Assembly (NCBI GenBank): GCA_964607965.1
Contig: CAZSMH010000015.1
Span: 1 to 28,045 of the forward strand
DNA from: SZUA-584 sp964607965
Lineage (GTDB): Bacteria; Bacillota; Clostridia; Christensenellales; SZUA-584
Reading direction: 5' to 3'
DNA: 28,045 bases
Each line of letters starts with the position of its first letter. The stretch's first letter is position 1. Below are positions 15,082 to 23,692 of the stretch, piece after piece. The notes under the pieces were generated by a model. It did no database searches and was not told where the DNA came from. It saw nothing but the letters and a program-made list of their open reading frames with translations. The translations under genes and the position numbers were made by a program.

Positions 15082-15954
15082 ATGTACCGCGTAATAGAAA
15101 CTATATGTAAAACTGCGCTCCACCGACACAACTCTAGGTGGCTGCCATACAAATACGATATCAATGTATACCGCGGATGCGCCCATAGCTGCATATACTG
15201 TTATGCGCCTTATTCTCATGAATATTTGGGCGCAGGAAGTTTTTACGACGAAATATACGCAAAGACCAATATTGCTGATGTGCTTAGGCGGGAATTGCCC
15301 CGTTTTAAGCGCGAAACGGTCAACCTTGGAGGCATTACCGACAGCTATCAGCCCGCAGAACGCGATTGCAAACTGATGCCTGCCGTACTTTCCCTGCTGG
15401 CGCAATACAGCGTTCCGACAATTATCTGCACAAAATCTACGCTTATACTGAGGGATTTGGAGTTGCTAAAAAGTGTCAGCAATGCGGGCGGATTATCAGC
15501 AGCGTTTACTGTGACAACTGCGGATAAAGGCGTTGCAAGCCTTATAGAGCCAAAAGCATCTCCTGCGCATGCGCGGATAGAAGCAGTACGCAGCCTTCGC
15601 GACGCGGGGATTTCGTGCGGCATTCATCTGATGCCGATAATACCTTTCTTGACCAGCAGCCGGCAGAGTATGGAAGAAGTTTTCAGCGCAGCCCAAAATT
15701 GCGGTGCAAGCTATCTTTTGACGGGCGGGCTTAATTTAAAGCCGTCTATAAGATGCAGCTTTTTTAAAAGATTAAGACAGGCATTTCCGTCAGAATACAG
15801 AAGTATAGATAAACTGTTTTCTGACAGGGATACCTACCGTGAGTATAAAGAACAGCTAAACGGCACTATAAAACAATTAAGACAGAAATACAACATGCCG
15901 GCGTATGCTATGCCAGCACAGAAACCGGCTCCCGTTCAGCTTGAATTCTTTTAA
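15082..15954 (+). CDS. SPL-family radical SAM protein
   Basis: 290 residues from the chosen ATG. The radical SAM cluster motif is Cys33-x3-Cys37-x2-Cys40 in 'YRGCAHSCIYCYA', the wording used by spore photoproduct lyase-like (SplB-related) proteins. A SAM-binding TIM-barrel pattern follows ('NLGGITDSYQPAE', 'IICTKSTLILRD', 'GIHLMPIIPFLT'). The substrate is unknown. The frame stays open to a TTG at 15043, inside DUF1667, but the ATG at 15082 better fits the normal family N-terminus; both ribosome sites are weak. It lies 16 nt after DUF1667 and is probably cotranscribed. The last five residues, QLEFF, resemble a beta-clamp-binding peptide. The stop overlaps that of a minus-strand small gene (TTAA, 15951-15954). 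Confidence 0.85.
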   Translation: MYRVIETICKTALHRHNSRWLPYKYDINVYRGCAHSCIYCYAPYSHEYLGAGSFYDEIYAKTNIADVLRRELPRFKRETVNLGGITDSYQPAERDCKLMPAVLSLLAQYSVPTIICTKSTLILRDLELLKSVSNAGGLSAAFTVTTADKGVASLIEPKASPAHARIEAVRSLRDAGISCGIHLMPIIPFLTSSRQSMEEVFSAAQNCGASYLLTGGLNLKPSIRCSFFKRLRQAFPSEYRSIDKLFSDRDTYREYKEQLNGTIKQLRQKYNMPAYAMPAQKPAPVQLEFF

Positions 15955-16112
15955 GCAGCCCGGTCTGTCTTATTATAACGTACAGCCTGGAGGCGCACTG
16001 AAGCGTGTTGATTATCTTTCCGCTCGATAACAAACAGAATAACGGTAATAACGGCAAGCAGAGCAACTGCGCCGGCAACCAATGCGGCCGAAACGGCAAT
16101 TTTATCCCACAT
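15951..16112 (-). CDS. 53-residue single-span membrane protein
   Basis: A short open frame on the minus strand begins MWDKIAVSAALVAGAVALL and has one continuous hydrophobic segment (about residues 5-29). A basic, polar tail of about 24 residues ends in RAA. The ATG follows GAGG by 5 nt (plus-strand CCTC at 16118-16121). It was chosen over a longer overlapping frame that starts at TTG and runs into the radical SAM gene. The hydrophobic profile, the good ribosome site and the stop position touching the neighbouring stop support it; there is no homology evidence. The tail-side topology and function are unknown. Confidence 0.55.
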   Translation of the reverse strand: MWDKIAVSAALVAGAVALLAVITVILFVIERKDNQHASVRLQAVRYNKTDRAA

Positions 16113-16200
16113 AGCAACCTCAAATATCAAGAATATATGTTCATATTAAACAATAAGGTGTACTAAAATAAGGACTGCACAAGAGTTTTGCCGGAAATAT

Positions 16201-16234
16201 AAAAAAGTACCCCGTCAGTATAAAATGGACGGGG
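16201..16234 (-). terminator. Terminator of the chemotaxis receptor gene
   Basis: A 7-bp G/C stem (16210-16216 with 16228-16234) is followed on the minus strand by TACTTTTTT. It lies 29 nt behind the stop of the receptor gene and also isolates it from the small membrane-protein gene. Confidence 0.8.
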
Positions 16235-16262
16235 CTTTGTAAAAAAGTTACAAGAATTGTTG

Positions 16263-18566
16263 TCAATACTTGCCGAAATCATCATCATCGATAAAGAAAT
16301 CCGGTGCATCCTCATATTGTTCGGAGCTTTCGGCTGCCGGGATATCATTTTGGTATGTTTCAGCGGTATCCTTAAGTATATCCGCGGGTATACTTTCAGA
16401 AATATCCCCGGGTGTACTCTCAGGAATATCTCCGGGTATACTTTCAGGAATATCCTCGGGTATACTTTCAGGAATATCCTCGGGTATATATTCTTGTATA
16501 CCTTCGGCATCAGTTTCATCAATCGTGTTTTCATCATAGGTTTTTATAATAGTTTCGCACTCATTATCCGCAGCTCTTCCCTTTGCTGCAACATCCTTAA
16601 GCTTAAAGCGCATCACCATCTGCTGAAGCATCTGTGCCTGGCTCGAGAGTTCTTGTGCGGCGGCGGCGGTTTCCTGCGCAGAGCTTGAGTTGCTTTGCAC
16701 AATCTCTGACAGCTGCTCTATGCCTCTGTTTATCTGCATAATAGCTGTAGCCTGCTGATTCGAGGCAGTTGCAATGCCGCCGACAAGAGTAACGGCATTT
16801 TCAGCGCCTTCCACAATTTCGCGGAGCGCATTTGCCGTTTCATCCGCTATTTCGTTCCCGGCCTTTACTTTGTTAACAGAATTCTCAATAAGCGCTGTGG
16901 TTTGTTCGGCCGCAGACGCGCTGCGTGCTGCAAGGTTTCGAACTTCCTCGGCGACAACCGCGAAACCCTTTCCATGCACGCCGGCACGTGCTGCCTCGAC
17001 TGCAGCATTAAGCGCAAGTATATTGGTTTGAAATGCAATATCATCAATAACTCTAATGATTTTGGAAATATTCTCTGACGAAGAGCGTATATCATTCATC
17101 GCTTCCTGCATTACTGCCATCTTGCTGTCGCCTTCCTGAGCGCTGTTTTTAACTACTATGGACAAATCGCTCGTTTTAACAGCATCTTCGGCATTTTGCC
17201 GTGTTTGCGATGCAATCTGCGATGTGGAAACCGTAAGCTGTTCTATAGAGCTTGCCTGTTCGGTTGCGCCGTGGGATATAATCTGGCTGGTCCCGGAAAC
17301 CTGTTGAGAGTTTGCAGCCACCTGCTTTGCTGCAATCAGTATATCGGATACCAGTGAATTGAACGAAGCAATGATGCTGTTAATTGAATTTTTGAGGATT
17401 ACGAAATCTCCCCGGTATTCAGAAGTAATTTCGGCAGTAAGATCTCCCTGAGCCACTTTTGACAGCACATCGGATATTTCGCTGATATAACCATGGATTG
17501 AGGCTACGGTGTCATTGAGCGCATTCTTAATGCTTGCGTGGTCTCCGTAATATTCTCCGGTTATAGATGCCTTAAGATTGCCTTTCTGGAACTCGTTGAT
17601 AATAACCGCAACAGTCTCGTCAATAGGTGCAATAAACGCATCGAGAGATTTGTTAAAGCCGTCAATAATGTCACGGAAGGTTCCTTTGTGCTTTGATATA
17701 TCTGCACGCGTTGACAGCATACCCGAAAGTCCTGCTTTTACCAAAGCGTCTGCGTCTTCAACCATAAATCTTAAGGATTCACTCATTGCATTAACGTTTT
17801 TGGCAATGCTAATAAATTCTCCGCTGAATTTATTAACATTAAGATTATCAACTTTTTCTCCCTTTGCCATTTTATCAAGCTGAACAGAAGCGCGTTTTGC
17901 CATTTTACCTATCGATCTGCTGATAAGCACTCCCAACGCAAGCGCTATTAAGGTACCTATAATAAGCAGGGTAGTCATAGATGAAGACGCTCTTTCGCCG
18001 TCCTGACCGTTCTGATTATTGGCTTGCTGCGCCATGGTCTTATTGAGGGTAAATATTGATTCGAACTGACTGTATATAGAGTCGCTCAACTCACGCTTTC
18101 CGGAGAGAATAAAATTTGTAGTATATTCTGATAAGTCAACACCAAGGTTGTCCTTGGCATATCCAATTGAAGTGTTGACGGCGCTTTTGTACTGTTCCCA
18201 GTCTTCTGCCAGTCCGTTATATAATGTTCGGTTATCATCCGTGGTAATGGTATTTTCATAATCGGATAACAGTGAATCCACTATTTCAATATTGCTTTCA
18301 ATGTTACTTATACATTCGGATTTATCGTCCCTGTCTTCGGAGGCACCCAGTCTTAGAAAATTAAAACGCATATGTTCATAAGCCAGCGCGGCATCTGCGC
18401 AATAAGAGATTCCCAGAGTATTATTGTTAAAAAGCGCATCATCTTTCTCTTTTATGCTGCTTATACTGCCGACACCGATGAAGCCGACAATTGTAAAAAC
18501 TATAATCACAAGCAAAAAAGCTGATATGATTTTACTGCCGGTACTTATTTTTTTAAATTTTGCCAT
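16263..18566 (-). CDS. Methyl-accepting chemotaxis protein with a repeat tail
   Basis: 767 residues. A first membrane span (about 14-36) leads to an extracellular helical 4HB-type sensor (40-195). A second span (about 197-217) is followed by a chain of HAMP-like segments (218-420), including repeated 'EYYGDHASIKNALND' and 'EYRGDFVILKNSINS' elements. The methyl-accepting signalling domain (about 430-680) has the conserved hairpin tip 'EEVRNLAARSASAAEQ'. The last 90 residues are unusual: an acidic Pro/Ile/Glu/Ser tail built of eight-residue units of the type IPEDIPES. The ligand is unknown. The ATG has AGGAGG 6 nt upstream. No che genes lie nearby, so it is an orphan receptor. Confidence 0.93.
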   Translation of the reverse strand: MAKFKKISTGSKIISAFLLVIIVFTIVGFIGVGSISSIKEKDDALFNNNTLGISYCADAALAYEHMRFNFLRLGASEDRDDKSECISNIESNIEIVDSLLSDYENTITTDDNRTLYNGLAEDWEQYKSAVNTSIGYAKDNLGVDLSEYTTNFILSGKRELSDSIYSQFESIFTLNKTMAQQANNQNGQDGERASSSMTTLLIIGTLIALALGVLISRSIGKMAKRASVQLDKMAKGEKVDNLNVNKFSGEFISIAKNVNAMSESLRFMVEDADALVKAGLSGMLSTRADISKHKGTFRDIIDGFNKSLDAFIAPIDETVAVIINEFQKGNLKASITGEYYGDHASIKNALNDTVASIHGYISEISDVLSKVAQGDLTAEITSEYRGDFVILKNSINSIIASFNSLVSDILIAAKQVAANSQQVSGTSQIISHGATEQASSIEQLTVSTSQIASQTRQNAEDAVKTSDLSIVVKNSAQEGDSKMAVMQEAMNDIRSSSENISKIIRVIDDIAFQTNILALNAAVEAARAGVHGKGFAVVAEEVRNLAARSASAAEQTTALIENSVNKVKAGNEIADETANALREIVEGAENAVTLVGGIATASNQQATAIMQINRGIEQLSEIVQSNSSSAQETAAAAQELSSQAQMLQQMVMRFKLKDVAAKGRAADNECETIIKTYDENTIDETDAEGIQEYIPEDIPESIPEDIPESIPGDIPESTPGDISESIPADILKDTAETYQNDIPAAESSEQYEDAPDFFIDDDDFGKY
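16376..16495 (-). repeat. 24-bp in-frame tandem repeat in the receptor tail
   Basis: About five units of 24 bp (16376, 16400, 16424, 16448, 16472), with a few differences each, encode eight residues of the type IPEDIPES. The most similar neighbours (16424-16471) differ at only one or two bases. The unit length keeps the frame, so copy number can change without breaking the gene. Confidence 0.9.
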
Positions 18567-18731
18567 GTTGTCCTCCTGCTATAATGCGGCATTTAATTGG
18601 TAATAAACCGTTACTTACTTTATAGTCAAAAATCGTCAAATTGAAACGCAAAATTAGTATAATATCAAAAATAATTGATAATTTACTATTATTATATGAT
18701 AATTCTGCAATTGTTTTAAATGCATACAAAA
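18567..18731. other. AT-rich spacer between receptor and glnA genes
   Basis: No open frame with a ribosome site is present. The stretch should hold the promoter of the minus-strand receptor gene, but no pair of boxes with proper spacing stands out: a TATACT and a TTGACT are present at unsuitable distances. No clear sigma-28-type promoter was found. Confidence 0.5.
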
Positions 18732-18783
18732 AAGCTTTATGAGTTTTGACTAATTATGTCTTAAAACATAAAGCTTGTTTTTA
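18728..18783 (-). terminator. glnA: Bidirectional terminator after glnA
   Basis: A 10-bp outer stem (18732-18741 with 18767-18776) with an inner helix of about eight pairs and a small internal loop. On the minus strand six T's follow (plus-strand A's at 18728-18733). On the plus strand GTTTTTATTTT follows. It lies 30 nt behind the glnA stop. Confidence 0.85.
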
Positions 18784-18813
18784 TTTTCGCTATTGATATA
18801 AAGGTTATTTGGG

Positions 18814-20148
18814 CTAATACTTTGTCAGATAATGTTTAATCTCCCAAGGGTGGACAGTTTCCTGATAAGAATTCCACTCTTTTGTTTTGGACTCATAAAA
18901 AGTATTGAAAATATGCTCTCCCAACGTATCTTTAACAAAATCGCTTTTTATATATTCTTTGAGAGCGTAATGCAGACTTTCGGGCAGCCTTGATATTCCA
19001 AGTTCAGACTTTTCTTTCTCGGTCATCTGATAAATATTCTTGTTGACGGCGGGAGGCGGTGCCAAATTGTTCTTTATACCGTCAAGTCCGGCAGCCAGCA
19101 GCAGGGAAATTGTAAGATACGGGTTGCAGGCAGGATCCGGGTTGCGGACTTCTATTCGGGTACCGGTGCCCCTTGAGGCTGGTATACGAATAAGCGGACT
19201 TCTGTTTTTGCCAGACCAAGCTACATAGCATGGCGCTTCATAACCTGGAACCAGCCGCTTATATGAATTAATCGTCGGGTTTGAAACTGCCACAATAGAT
19301 TTAATATGTTTTATTATGCCCGCAACGTAGTTATAAGCAATGGGCGACAGTTCAAGTTCGCCGTTCTTATCATAAAACGCATTGCCGGCGTTTGTGTGCA
19401 AGGATAAATTTGTATGCATTCCGCTGCCGCTGATGCCGTATATGGGTTTTGGCATAAAAGTTGCATACAGCCCATGCATCGATGCGATGCTTTTAACGAC
19501 TATCTTAAAAGTCATGATATTATCGGCGGCCTGAAGTGCGTCATCATATTTAAAGTCTATCTCGTGCTGGCCTTCGGCTACTTCGTGATGAGATGCTTCT
19601 ATTTCAAAACCCATTTCTTCAAGCGCAAGACATATGTCGCGCCGGGCGTCTTCACCCTTGTCGATAGGGGCAAGGTCAAAGTATCCGCCCTCATCCTGGG
19701 TTATGGTTGTTGGTTTTCCGTCCGAATCAATATGGAAAAGGAAGAACTCACACTCCGGTCCGACATTTATTTTGTATCCCATATCCAACGCCTGTTTTAG
19801 CGACCTTTTTAGTACGTTGCGCGGACACCCCTGATAGGGTACTCCCTCGGTAGTATAAACGTCACAAATCAAACGAGCGACTTTGCCCGGCTGCGGACGC
19901 CACGGAAAAACCGAAAAAGTATCCGGATCAGGCATTAAAAGCATGTCTGATTCTTCGATGCGTGCAAAACCGTCTATTGAAGAACCGTCAAACATACAGC
20001 CGCTGTCAAGAACCCTCTCAAGCTGTTTTGCGGTAATAGCCACGTTTTTCAGTATACCAAACACATCCGTAAACTGAAGCCTGATAAACTTGACTTCGTT
20101 TTGCTCGACCAACTTTAAAATATCTTTATTAGTATACTTTCTTGCCAT
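18814..20148 (-). CDS. glnA: Glutamine synthetase, type I
   Basis: Forms glutamine from glutamate, ammonia and ATP; cytosolic dodecamer. 444 residues from this start, the usual length of the GSI-alpha type of Firmicutes. Landmarks: 'VKFIRLQFTDVFGILKN' at the N-terminus, 'MFDGSSIDGFARIEESDM', the metal-binding 'GPECEFFLF', 'SHHEVAEGQHEIDFKY', the ATP-binding 'KPIYGISGSGMHTNLSL', and 'NPTINSYKRLVPGYEAP'. The adenylylation-type extended loop of enteric GSI-beta enzymes is absent, so feedback and GlnR-type control would be expected. The frame is open to 20202, but the family start is MARKYTN; an AAAGGAG site lies 12 nt upstream of that ATG, a slightly long distance. No clear GlnR operator was seen. 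Confidence 0.97.
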   Translation of the reverse strand: MARKYTNKDILKLVEQNEVKFIRLQFTDVFGILKNVAITAKQLERVLDSGCMFDGSSIDGFARIEESDMLLMPDPDTFSVFPWRPQPGKVARLICDVYTTEGVPYQGCPRNVLKRSLKQALDMGYKINVGPECEFFLFHIDSDGKPTTITQDEGGYFDLAPIDKGEDARRDICLALEEMGFEIEASHHEVAEGQHEIDFKYDDALQAADNIMTFKIVVKSIASMHGLYATFMPKPIYGISGSGMHTNLSLHTNAGNAFYDKNGELELSPIAYNYVAGIIKHIKSIVAVSNPTINSYKRLVPGYEAPCYVAWSGKNRSPLIRIPASRGTGTRIEVRNPDPACNPYLTISLLLAAGLDGIKNNLAPPPAVNKNIYQMTEKEKSELGISRLPESLHYALKEYIKSDFVKDTLGEHIFNTFYESKTKEWNSYQETVHPWEIKHYLTKY

Positions 20149-20320
20149 TTTTCTAATCCACTCCTTTGTTATAAAATACATCATAACCGGTTTACATATC
20201 AATAACTATTTTTTATAATGAATAAAATATTTGGGTATAATAACTGCTGACGGTGAAATTCGTGTATCTATATGCCGTTTTTACTAACAAAACATTATAT
20301 GTGCGTTATCAGAGCAGATA

Positions 20321-20329
20321 TGTTATAAT
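20321..20329 (+). promoter_or_regulatory. Extended -10 promoter element before PBP2
   Basis: TATAAT at 20324-20329, preceded by TG at 20321-20322 (TGnTATAAT). No good -35 box lies at 16-18 bp. It is located 38 bp before the PBP2 start. The rest of 20149-20320 is AT-rich and shows no gene. Confidence 0.5.
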
Positions 20330-20367
20330 GCAAATACGGTGGCGGAGTTTGTTATCAGGAGAGAACT

Positions 20368-22875
20368 ATGAAATACAATTTCAGGAACCGTTTTTTTGTA
20401 TACGGCGCTGTCACTGCGGTGCTTTTTATCGTACTGCTTGTTCAAATGATTCAGCTTATGGTGGTAAAAGGCGAAGAATATGCGGCAAAAGTAACGGCAC
20501 TAACCGAACGCAAGATAACAATATCGGGTGCGCGGGGCAGCATACTCGACCGTAACGGCCTTCCGTTAGCTTACGACCAAAAAGCTTTCAATGTTCAGTT
20601 TTACCGGGACCCTACAAAAAATACTGAAACCGACAGGGCTTATTATACTGCTACAATAATAGAGACGATAAATATAATTGAAAAGAACGGTGGCAAAACG
20701 ATAGATACATTTGCCATATATTACGATGAGACAAAAGACGAGTATTATTTTGATTTCGGCATCACAAACGAGGAGAATATAGCTAAGCGCGAAAAAAAAT
20801 GGCGCTCGGATATGTATGTAGGCGAAAAACGTACGCCGCAGGATATATACATTTATTTGAGAAACAGATATCAAATCCCTGCGGAGATGGATTATGCACA
20901 GGCGAGAAAAGTACTTTCAATATGGCAGGACGCTCAGCTGAACTCATGGCTTGCGTACAAGCCCGTTGATATAGCATACGATGTGAGCATCCAGGCTGTA
21001 GCCGAGATAAGCACCTTTGCCGTAGAGCTTGAGGGTATGAGCGTAGAGGACAGCACTGTGCGCGTTTATCCTCGCGGAAATGTGGCTGCACATACTATCG
21101 GGTATCTTAGCCGTATGACCGAAGAAGGATGGGGCACAGAGAAAAAGCCCGGTATATACCAGCAACGCGGCTACAGCGTGGACGACCTTATAGGCGTTGA
21201 GGGCATTGAGCAGTCTATGGAGGAATACTTAACCGGCAACAGCGCCGAACGTCAGGGCGTTAAAGTGGTTGAAGTTGATAAAAATGCTGTTGTGCATAAT
21301 GTTCTCTCATCCACCGAGCCGAAACAGGGGCATAACGTTATGCTTACAATAGATATTCCGCTTCAGCTGGCGCTTGAAGAATCACTTGCTAGGAATATTC
21401 CTGAAATAAAAAAGGAGCAGCTGAACCTGTACGAAAGCAAAAAGCACAAGGATTATAAAGATATTGAAGATATCAGCAAGGTACGGCTTGCGGAATCAGG
21501 CGCAGCGGTTGTTCTTGACGTACATACCGGCGATGTACTGGCTACGGGCAGTTACCCGAGCTACGATTTAAACCTGTTTGTAGGCGGTATCAGCAAAAAG
21601 AACTACGATCTGCTGAAATATGACCCAACGAAACCGCTTTTTAACAAGGCTGTATCAAGCCGGGCCACTCCCGGTTCGATTTTTAAAATGGTTACCGGAA
21701 TGGGCGGACTGATGGAAAAGGTTATCACTCTTGATACGAGGATTGATGATAATAGCCCATATGATAAATATACGCGTTTCGGCAAAGCGCCAAGATGCTG
21801 GCAGAAGAATACATCTAAGCACGCAAACCAGACAATAGTTGAAGGGCTTCAGAACAGCTGTAACTACTTTTTCTTTACGGTTGCCGATGGGCTTGGCATG
21901 GATACGCTGGAAAAATGGGGCAAGGAATTCGGGCTGGCTTCTTCCACCGGAATAGAACTGTCAAGCGAGGCAGTAGGGCAGATAGGCAGCCAGCAGATAC
22001 TTTTTGACCCGGATAAGGAAATTGATAAACAAGCTACTTCCATACCGATACTTGTGCAGAGGCGCATAAAAGAAATTATTAAAAAAATAGAAGAAGCCCG
22101 GGATGTGGAATACGAAGAGGACATTATTGAGAAAACATCGCTAGAACTCGTGTATCTGGCCGGTATAGAGTGGACGCCGGACGAGAATGACAGAGGTATA
22201 CTTAAGGATAAGAACGGTCTTTCAATGGGAGACCATGTGCGAAGTATATTGGCGGATAATCTGCGTATATCCGAAAAAATATCCCGTGCCAATGGGTGGG
22301 ACAGGGATATTACTGACTATATCGACGAGCTTCGCTGGACTCCTATAATGACAATAACGTCCGGCATGGGGCAAGGCTACATACAGATAACGCCAATCGC
22401 GGTTGCAAGATACGTGGCGGCGCTTGTAAACGGCGGCATAGTATACGAGACACATGTAGTGGACAAGGTGGTAAATCAGGACGGTGTAGTCGTTGCGGAA
22501 AAGCAGCCTGTAGTATTCAACAAGATTGACGCGCCTAAGGAATACTTTGACGCCATTAAGCTGGGCATGCAGAAGGTTGTATCGGGCGAGGATGGTACCG
22601 CGAGAAAGTATTTTGACGGTTTTAAATACAGGGAGGAAATCGGCGGAAAGACGGGTACTGCACAGGTTTCCGATATAGACCTGGAAAACAACAGTTGGTT
22701 TGTATGCTTCGCGCCTTACGAAGAGCCGGAAATAGTTGCCGTCGTGTATGTGCCGAACGGCTATGCGGGCGGTATGTCAATAGCCGTGGCGCGTGATATT
22801 GTAGGATTCTATCTCGACAGAAAGAAGATTGTTGCGGAGCAGACTATTCCGCAAGTCGGCGCGCTTGCTCAGTAA
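20368..22875 (+). CDS. mrdA: Class B penicillin-binding protein 2 (elongation-type transpeptidase)
   Basis: Membrane-anchored DD-transpeptidase that cross-links new peptidoglycan, normally with RodA. 835 residues, long for the family. One N-terminal span (about 10-32) precedes the 'ARGSILDRNGLPLAYD' start of the PBP-dimer domain, which carries extra sequence (about 75-200). The transpeptidase domain has Ser437-x2-Lys440 (active site, in 'TPGSIFKM'), Ser497-x-Asn499 and Lys761-Thr-Gly. Between SxN and KTG are about 260 residues instead of roughly 150-160, owing to a charged helical insertion at about 545-655. No PASTA domains are present. AGGAGAG precedes the ATG. The gene is followed by minCDE as in other Clostridia, but mreBCD is not found upstream; glnA is there instead. 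Confidence 0.93.
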   Translation: MKYNFRNRFFVYGAVTAVLFIVLLVQMIQLMVVKGEEYAAKVTALTERKITISGARGSILDRNGLPLAYDQKAFNVQFYRDPTKNTETDRAYYTATIIETINIIEKNGGKTIDTFAIYYDETKDEYYFDFGITNEENIAKREKKWRSDMYVGEKRTPQDIYIYLRNRYQIPAEMDYAQARKVLSIWQDAQLNSWLAYKPVDIAYDVSIQAVAEISTFAVELEGMSVEDSTVRVYPRGNVAAHTIGYLSRMTEEGWGTEKKPGIYQQRGYSVDDLIGVEGIEQSMEEYLTGNSAERQGVKVVEVDKNAVVHNVLSSTEPKQGHNVMLTIDIPLQLALEESLARNIPEIKKEQLNLYESKKHKDYKDIEDISKVRLAESGAAVVLDVHTGDVLATGSYPSYDLNLFVGGISKKNYDLLKYDPTKPLFNKAVSSRATPGSIFKMVTGMGGLMEKVITLDTRIDDNSPYDKYTRFGKAPRCWQKNTSKHANQTIVEGLQNSCNYFFFTVADGLGMDTLEKWGKEFGLASSTGIELSSEAVGQIGSQQILFDPDKEIDKQATSIPILVQRRIKEIIKKIEEARDVEYEEDIIEKTSLELVYLAGIEWTPDENDRGILKDKNGLSMGDHVRSILADNLRISEKISRANGWDRDITDYIDELRWTPIMTITSGMGQGYIQITPIAVARYVAALVNGGIVYETHVVDKVVNQDGVVVAEKQPVVFNKIDAPKEYFDAIKLGMQKVVSGEDGTARKYFDGFKYREEIGGKTGTAQVSDIDLENNSWFVCFAPYEEPEIVAVVYVPNGYAGGMSIAVARDIVGFYLDRKKIVAEQTIPQVGALAQ

Positions 22876-22978
22876 ATAAGCAGTGATTACAAAGTTCTGT
22901 TAATAAAAACTGCATTAGGCAGGAAAAAGTGCGATATTTATCGAATCTTGTTTGCTATAAAGCGTTTGTGAGGAAATT

Positions 22979-23656
22979 ATGCCAGTTACAATAAAGGGAA
23001 AATCGGGCGGGGTACTGCAGATAAACATACAGCCGTCTGCGTCTTATGAAAAAATTAAGAATGCTCTTGGTGAAAAGCTGTCTCGCCACAGGCATTTCTT
23101 TGAAGGAGCAGACCCGAAGGTTGTAATAAGCGGTAAGAGTTTCTCCGTTGCGCAGAAGACAGAATTGCTGCGGTTGCTTAAGACGGATTACAATATCATA
23201 AACGCGGTTTTTGACGATAAGATGGAACAGCGTTTTGAAAAAGCAGCAAAAGCAGAACCCACGGAACCGTCTTCTGACGTTGCACGGCATATTAAGCTTG
23301 TTTCTAAAGATTATTTTCGTGCAAAGAGTGTTTTTGTTGCGCATACGCTGCGCAGCGGACAACGAGTGGAGTGCGAGGGAGACGTTGTGGTTTTAGGAGA
23401 CGTAAACGACGGAGCAGAAGTTATAGCCGGAGGCAGCATAGCCATTATGGGTACTCTGCGGGGGCTGGCACATGCAGGCGCGACAGGCCGGGATGATGTT
23501 GTAGTTGCAGCCAATTGTCTTATACCCAAACAATTGCGCATAAGCGGCAGAATAGCTGTGTTTCCGGCGGAAAAAAAAGGCGAGGTTCCCGAAATTGCCG
23601 AGTATAAAAAAGATAGTATCGTAATTCGTCCGTTAAGACAACAGAAACGAATATAG
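22979..23656 (+). CDS. minC: Septum site-determining protein MinC
   Basis: FtsZ polymerisation inhibitor recruited to the membrane by MinD. 225 residues. The N-terminal FtsZ-binding domain (1-80) begins 'VTIKGKSGGVLQI'. A linker follows, and then the C-terminal beta-helix (about 115-218) with the recognisable 'LRSGQRVECEGDVVVLGDVN' and 'GTLRGLAHAGATGRD' repeats that form the MinD-binding face. GAGGAAATT precedes the ATG. A 103-bp gap separates it from PBP2 with no terminator. minD follows after 36 nt. Confidence 0.96.
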   Translation: MPVTIKGKSGGVLQINIQPSASYEKIKNALGEKLSRHRHFFEGADPKVVISGKSFSVAQKTELLRLLKTDYNIINAVFDDKMEQRFEKAAKAEPTEPSSDVARHIKLVSKDYFRAKSVFVAHTLRSGQRVECEGDVVVLGDVNDGAEVIAGGSIAIMGTLRGLAHAGATGRDDVVVAANCLIPKQLRISGRIAVFPAEKKGEVPEIAEYKKDSIVIRPLRQQKRI

Positions 23657-23692
23657 CAGGGGAATGCGATAAATTATTTGGAGGACAAGTAT

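Noticed and set aside
15908..16123. 71-residue minus-strand frame starting at TTG
   Set aside because: It runs 47 nt into the radical SAM gene and has no good ribosome site; the 53-residue ATG frame in another phase fits better.
16376..16495. Possible CRISPR array
   Set aside because: The repeats are contiguous 24-bp units without spacers and encode a protein repeat.
16257..16688. Plus-strand frames opposite the receptor tail
   Set aside because: They exist because the 24-bp repeat keeps all frames open; there is no ribosome site and no family resemblance.
18600..18730. Sigma-28 promoter for the chemoreceptor
   Set aside because: TAAA and GCCG-like words occur, but not at the required spacing.
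20149..20260. GlnR operator (TGTnA-N7-TnACA) upstream of glnA
   Set aside because: Only half-sites such as TGTAA were found; the second half does not fit.
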